This document shows positions 61,495 through 64,000 of a stretch of DNA of 64,000 nt, piece by piece. The stretch covers positions 5,585,001 to 5,649,000 of the forward strand of contig NZ_CP121650.1 of the NCBI RefSeq assembly GCF_029714405.1, written 5' to 3'. The notes beneath the pieces were generated by a model. The model was not told where the DNA came from, did no database searches, and saw only the letters and a program-made list of their open reading frames with translations. Every line of letters begins with the position of its first letter. The first letter of the stretch is position 1. The translations under genes were made by a program, and so were the position numbers. The DNA comes from Bradyrhizobium sp. CB82 (GTDB lineage: Bacteria; Pseudomonadota; Alphaproteobacteria; Rhizobiales; Xanthobacteraceae).

Positions 61495-62822
61495 CTACGG
61501 CGGCCCCTCAGCTTCGATTTCCTGATGAGCCCTTCATACTGATGGGCAAGCAGATAGCCTTGAACCTGAGCCACCGTATCCATGGTGACACTGACCACGA
61601 TCAACAGCGACGTGCCACCAAAGTAGAAGGGCACCGAGGCGTAGGAAATCAGAATTTCCGGGATCAAACAGACAATCGCGAGGTAAATCGCGCCGATCAC
61701 GGTGACGCGCGACAGCACGTAGTCGATGTATTCGGCGGTTCGCTCGCCGGGACGGATGCCCGGGATGAAGCCGCCGTGCTTCTTCAGGTTGTCCGCGGTC
61801 TCGGTCGGGTTGAACACGATTGCCGTGTAGAAGAACGCGAAGAACACGATCAGCGCGAGATACATGATCAGGAACAGCGGCCGGCCGTGGCCGAGCTGCG
61901 TCGTGAGCCACTGGAACCATTCCGGCCCCTTGCCCGCGTTGAAGTTCGCAACGGTCGTCGGCAGCAGGAGCAGCGAGGACGCGAAGATCGGCGGGATGAC
62001 GCCCGAGGTGTTAAGCTTGAGCGGCAGATGCGAGGACTGTCCCTCGAACATCTTGTTGCCGACCTGGCGCTTCGGATATTGGATCAGGAGGCGGCGCTGC
62101 GCGCGCTCCATGAACACGATGAAGGCGATCACGGCGACCGCCATGATGATGACGATCAGGATCAGGCCGGTCGACATCGCGCCCTGACGGCCGAGCTCGA
62201 GCATATTGGCGAGCGCCGAGGGCAGTTCGGCGACGATGCCGGAGAGAATGATCAGCGAGATACCGTTGCCGATGCCCCGGGAGGTCACCTGCTCGCCCAG
62301 CCACATCAGGAACATGGTGCCGCCGGTGAGCGTGATCGCGGTAGAGAGACGGAAGAACAGGCCCGGATCGCTGACGACGTTGCCGGCGCCTTCCAGGCCG
62401 ACGGCAATGCCGTAGGACTGGAAAGCGGCCAGGATCACGGTGAGGTAGCGGGTGTACTGGTTCAGCGTCTTGCGGCCCGCCTCGCCTTCCTTCTTCAGCG
62501 CCTCGAGCTGCGGCGAGACGGTGGTGAGGAGCTGGATGATGATCGAGGCCGAGATGTACGGCATGATGTTCAGCGCGAAGATCGCCATACGGTGGATGCC
62601 GCCGCCGGCGAACATGTTGAACATGCCGAGGATGCCGCCCGCCTGCGAGCGGAACACCTGTTCCCAGATGTTGGGATCGATACCGGGCAGCGGGATGTAG
62701 GTGCCGAGCCGATAAACGAGCAGCGCCCCAAGGGTGAACCAGATCCGCTTCTTCAGTTCGTCGGCCTTGGCAAGCGCGCCGAAGTTGAGATTGGCTGCCA
62801 GTTGTTCCGCTGCTGAGACCAT
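61491..62822 (-). CDS. secY: Protein translocase subunit SecY
   Basis: A 443-residue ten-helix channel subunit. 'KKRIWFTLGALLVYRLGTYI' (TM1), 'PLPGIDPNIWEQVFRSQAGG' (plug), 'IMPYISASIIIQLLTTVSPQ' (TM2), 'VGNKMFEGQSSHLPLKLNTS' and 'GVIPPIFASSLLLLPTTVAN' (TM7 region), and 'GFIPGIRPGERTAEYIDYVL' are typical. It forms the Sec channel with SecE and SecG. GGGAGAAAG precedes the ATG. Position between rplO and adk is standard. Confidence 0.98.
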   Translation of the reverse strand: MVSAAEQLAANLNFGALAKADELKKRIWFTLGALLVYRLGTYIPLPGIDPNIWEQVFRSQAGGILGMFNMFAGGGIHRMAIFALNIMPYISASIIIQLLTTVSPQLEALKKEGEAGRKTLNQYTRYLTVILAAFQSYGIAVGLEGAGNVVSDPGLFFRLSTAITLTGGTMFLMWLGEQVTSRGIGNGISLIILSGIVAELPSALANMLELGRQGAMSTGLILIVIIMAVAVIAFIVFMERAQRRLLIQYPKRQVGNKMFEGQSSHLPLKLNTSGVIPPIFASSLLLLPTTVANFNAGKGPEWFQWLTTQLGHGRPLFLIMYLALIVFFAFFYTAIVFNPTETADNLKKHGGFIPGIRPGERTAEYIDYVLSRVTVIGAIYLAIVCLIPEILISYASVPFYFGGTSLLIVVSVTMDTVAQVQGYLLAHQYEGLIRKSKLRGRRR

Positions 62823-62937
62823 GTTGGGCTTTCTCCCGCCGCCTACTGCGCCGTCATGCCCGCGGCCGGGCTACTTGGGCGGACGCCGGACATTATCTGG
62901 TGCACGGCTTCGATAAGTCCATCGTCCCGCATGCGTA

Positions 62938-62958
62938 AAGGCCCGCGCGCAGCGGGCC
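62938..62958 (-). other. Hairpin between rplO and secY
   Basis: GGCCCGC and GCGGGCC pair with a 5-base loop, followed on the minus strand by TTTACGC. A weak terminator or processing hairpin within the operon, 14 bp after the rplO stop. Confidence 0.5.
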
Positions 62959-62971
62959 AATGACGCAGATG

Positions 62972-63457
62972 TTACGCCGCCTCGCCTTCCTCGGTGGCGG
63001 GCGCGAGGATCTTCACCGAGCCGCCTGCCTTTTCGACCGCCGCGATCGCGGACTTCGAGGCGCCGTGCACTTCGATGTTGAGCTTGGCCTTGAGCTCGCC
63101 GCGGCCGAGCAACCGGACGCCGGCCTTGGAGCGGCGCAGCACACCGGCCTTCACCAGCGCCTCGGCGTTCACGACGCTGCCGGTATCGAGCTTCTTGGCA
63201 TCGACGGCGTCCTGGAGCCGGTCGAGATTGATCTCGGCGAACTCAACGCGGAAGATGTTGTTGAAGCCGCGCTTGGGCAGACGGCGATGCATCGGCATCT
63301 GGCCGCCTTCAAAACCCTTGATGCGCACGCCCGAACGCGCGGTCTGGCCCTTGCCGCCGCGGCCGGACTGCTTGCCCTTGCCCGAACCGATGCCGCGGCC
63401 GACGCGCATGCGCTTCTTGCGCGAGCCGGGGTTGTCGGCGATATCGCTGAGCTTCAT
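62972..63457 (-). CDS. rplO: 50S ribosomal protein L15
   Basis: A 161-residue L15. '[20 protein letters not shown]' with '[20 protein letters not shown]', '[20 protein letters not shown]' and '[20 protein letters not shown]' cover the family. It binds 23S rRNA late in 50S assembly. AAGGAGAAGG precedes the ATG. The C-terminus is acidic ('ATEEGEAA'). Confidence 0.98.
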   Translation of the reverse strand: MKLSDIADNPGSRKKRMRVGRGIGSGKGKQSGRGGKGQTARSGVRIKGFEGGQMPMHRRLPKRGFNNIFRVEFAEINLDRLQDAVDAKKLDTGSVVNAEALVKAGVLRRSKAGVRLLGRGELKAKLNIEVHGASKSAIAAVEKAGGSVKILAPATEEGEAA

Positions 63458-63478
63458 CGCCCTTCTCCTTGTTTCTTG

Positions 63479-63527
63479 CGCATGATCTGGCCCGAAAAAC
63501 GCTACCCGGTTTTCGGGATCATACGCC
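63479..63527. repeat. REP-like palindrome inside the spc operon
   Basis: GCGCATGATCTGGCCCGAAAAA and CCGGTTTTCGGGATCATACGC form inverted ends around a short CGCTACC loop. It belongs to the family also at 15537 and 47363 and lies in the 76-bp gap between rpmD and rplO. Confidence 0.78.
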
Positions 63528-63533
63528 CTTCTC

Positions 63534-63728
63534 TTACTTCCCGTCGACGATGCGGACGAGATGGTGAACCTTCTCGATCATGCCGCGAACGGCCGGGGTG
63601 TCCGGCAGTTCGGCGACGCGGCCGATCTTGTTGAGCTTGAGCCCGATCAGCGTCGAGCGCTGCGAGTGATGGCGGCGGATCGCGCTGCCGATCTGCTCGA
63701 CCTTGATCGTCTTGGCGGCCTTGGCCAT
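63534..63728 (-). CDS. rpmD: 50S ribosomal protein L30
   Basis: A 64-residue L30: '[20 protein letters not shown]' and '[20 protein letters not shown]' with '[15 protein letters not shown]'. CGGAG lies before the ATG. Order rpsE-rpmD-rplO is standard. Confidence 0.98.
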   Translation of the reverse strand: MAKAAKTIKVEQIGSAIRRHHSQRSTLIGLKLNKIGRVAELPDTPAVRGMIEKVHHLVRIVDGK

Positions 63729-63752
63729 TTTTTAAACTCCGAAAAGCTTCCG

Positions 63753-63998
63753 TTAGTCGGCAGCCGCCTCGGCATCGCCGCCGATACGACGGGACTGCAG
63801 GGTGGACACCTTGATGTTGCGGCGGGCTGCGACCGAGCGCGGCGAATCCTGGTGCTTCAGCGCGTCGAAGGTCGCGCGCACCATGTTGTACGGGTTCGAC
63901 GAGCCGATCGACTTGGCCACCACGTCCTGGACGCCGAGCGTCTCGAACACGGCGCGCATCGGACCGCCGGCGATGATGCCGGTACCGGCCGGAGCGGC
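63753..63998 (-). CDS. rpsE: 30S ribosomal protein S5, C-terminal part (runs off window)
   Basis: The frame is open to the right edge. The visible 81 codons begin '[20 protein letters not shown]' and go through '[20 protein letters not shown]', '[20 protein letters not shown]' to '[12 protein letters not shown]'. This is the C-terminal domain of S5, which aids decoding accuracy. The N-terminal double-stranded RNA-binding part lies outside the window. Confidence 0.97.
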   Translation of the reverse strand, partial: AAPAGTGIIAGGPMRAVFETLGVQDVVAKSIGSSNPYNMVRATFDALKHQDSPRSVAARRNIKVSTLQSRRIGGDAEAAAD

Positions 63999-64000
63999 AC

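Noticed and set aside
61542..62816. 424-codon plus-strand frame opposite secY
   Set aside because: Antisense shadow of a certain core gene; composition rich in Arg, Glu, Asp and His without structure.

Overview
The window looks like a chromosomal segment of a Bradyrhizobium-type alphaproteobacterium (Nitrobacteraceae). The evidence is high GC, alphaproteobacterial gene families (GcrA-like, ATP12 chaperone, ROSE-controlled hsp20, a Bradyrhizobium-style FliK/FhlB pair), many short inverted-repeat elements between genes, and the 3' part of the spc/alpha ribosomal-protein operon at the right end. Species cannot be fixed from the sequence alone. LAYOUT. 1-3.6 kb: end of a molybdenum hydroxylase large subunit, then a LysR regulator divergent from a split AtuA pair, probably a small catabolic locus. 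3.6-12.4 kb: a low-density, decaying region that I read as the remnant of a genomic island ending at a tRNA-Arg(TCG). It holds an hsp20 gene behind a ROSE RNA thermometer, a coiled-coil protein, a frameshifted response regulator, an IS1182-family element, a truncated and deleted polX, a low-affinity iron permease-like gene, SDR and integrase remnants, several very small ORFs and a two-copy repeat. 12.5-18.4 kb: small exported or unknown proteins, a VOC protein, a GrlR-like protein and a large PAS sensor kinase. 18.5-25 kb: a leftward metabolic set (thiolase, OB-fold/Zn-ribbon protein, MaoC hydratase, SDR, DapA-family lyase, Nudix hydrolase, EamA transporter) suggesting CoA-thioester catabolism. 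25.4-31.8 kb: a giant fused indolepyruvate:ferredoxin oxidoreductase divergent from a tri-haem cytochrome c, then a TRIC-type channel and a small membrane-anchored protein. 31.8-36.9 kb: PEP-mutase family lyase, two small dimeric alpha/beta barrel proteins, an ArsR-type regulator, a Tat-signal His/Trp-rich small protein, a PhnB-like protein, a secreted PCMT and dodecin. 37-43 kb: SulP transporter, a short GcrA-like protein, an acidic peptide, adenosine-specific kinase, two small membrane proteins, acyl-CoA carboxylase beta subunit and a DUF4260 protein. 43-47 kb: class C beta-lactamase-like pseudogene, intact class D beta-lactamase, FhlB and FliK away from any flagellar cluster, ATP12 chaperone. 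47-57 kb: degQ-rarA-rluA run, OprP-type porin, HxlR regulator divergent from a zinc-type alcohol dehydrogenase, DUF1330 and SDR proteins. 57.3-64 kb: rpsE(partial)-rpmD-rplO-secY-[decayed second secY]-adk-rpsM-rpsK-rpoA-rplQ, all leftward. HOW IT FITS TOGETHER. The right end is core translation and secretion machinery; the middle is ordinary catabolism, envelope and housekeeping; the left 9 kb is accessory DNA in decay. I see no convincing new defence system, CRISPR array or prophage. The most unusual signals are a pair of mutually compensating homopolymer indels in hsp20, several other single-base homopolymer frameshifts, an adenylate kinase with an 84-residue Lys/Ala-rich histone-like tail, a decayed second secY inside the ribosomal operon, a Tat-exported His/Trp repeat protein, and a REP-like palindrome inside the spc operon.
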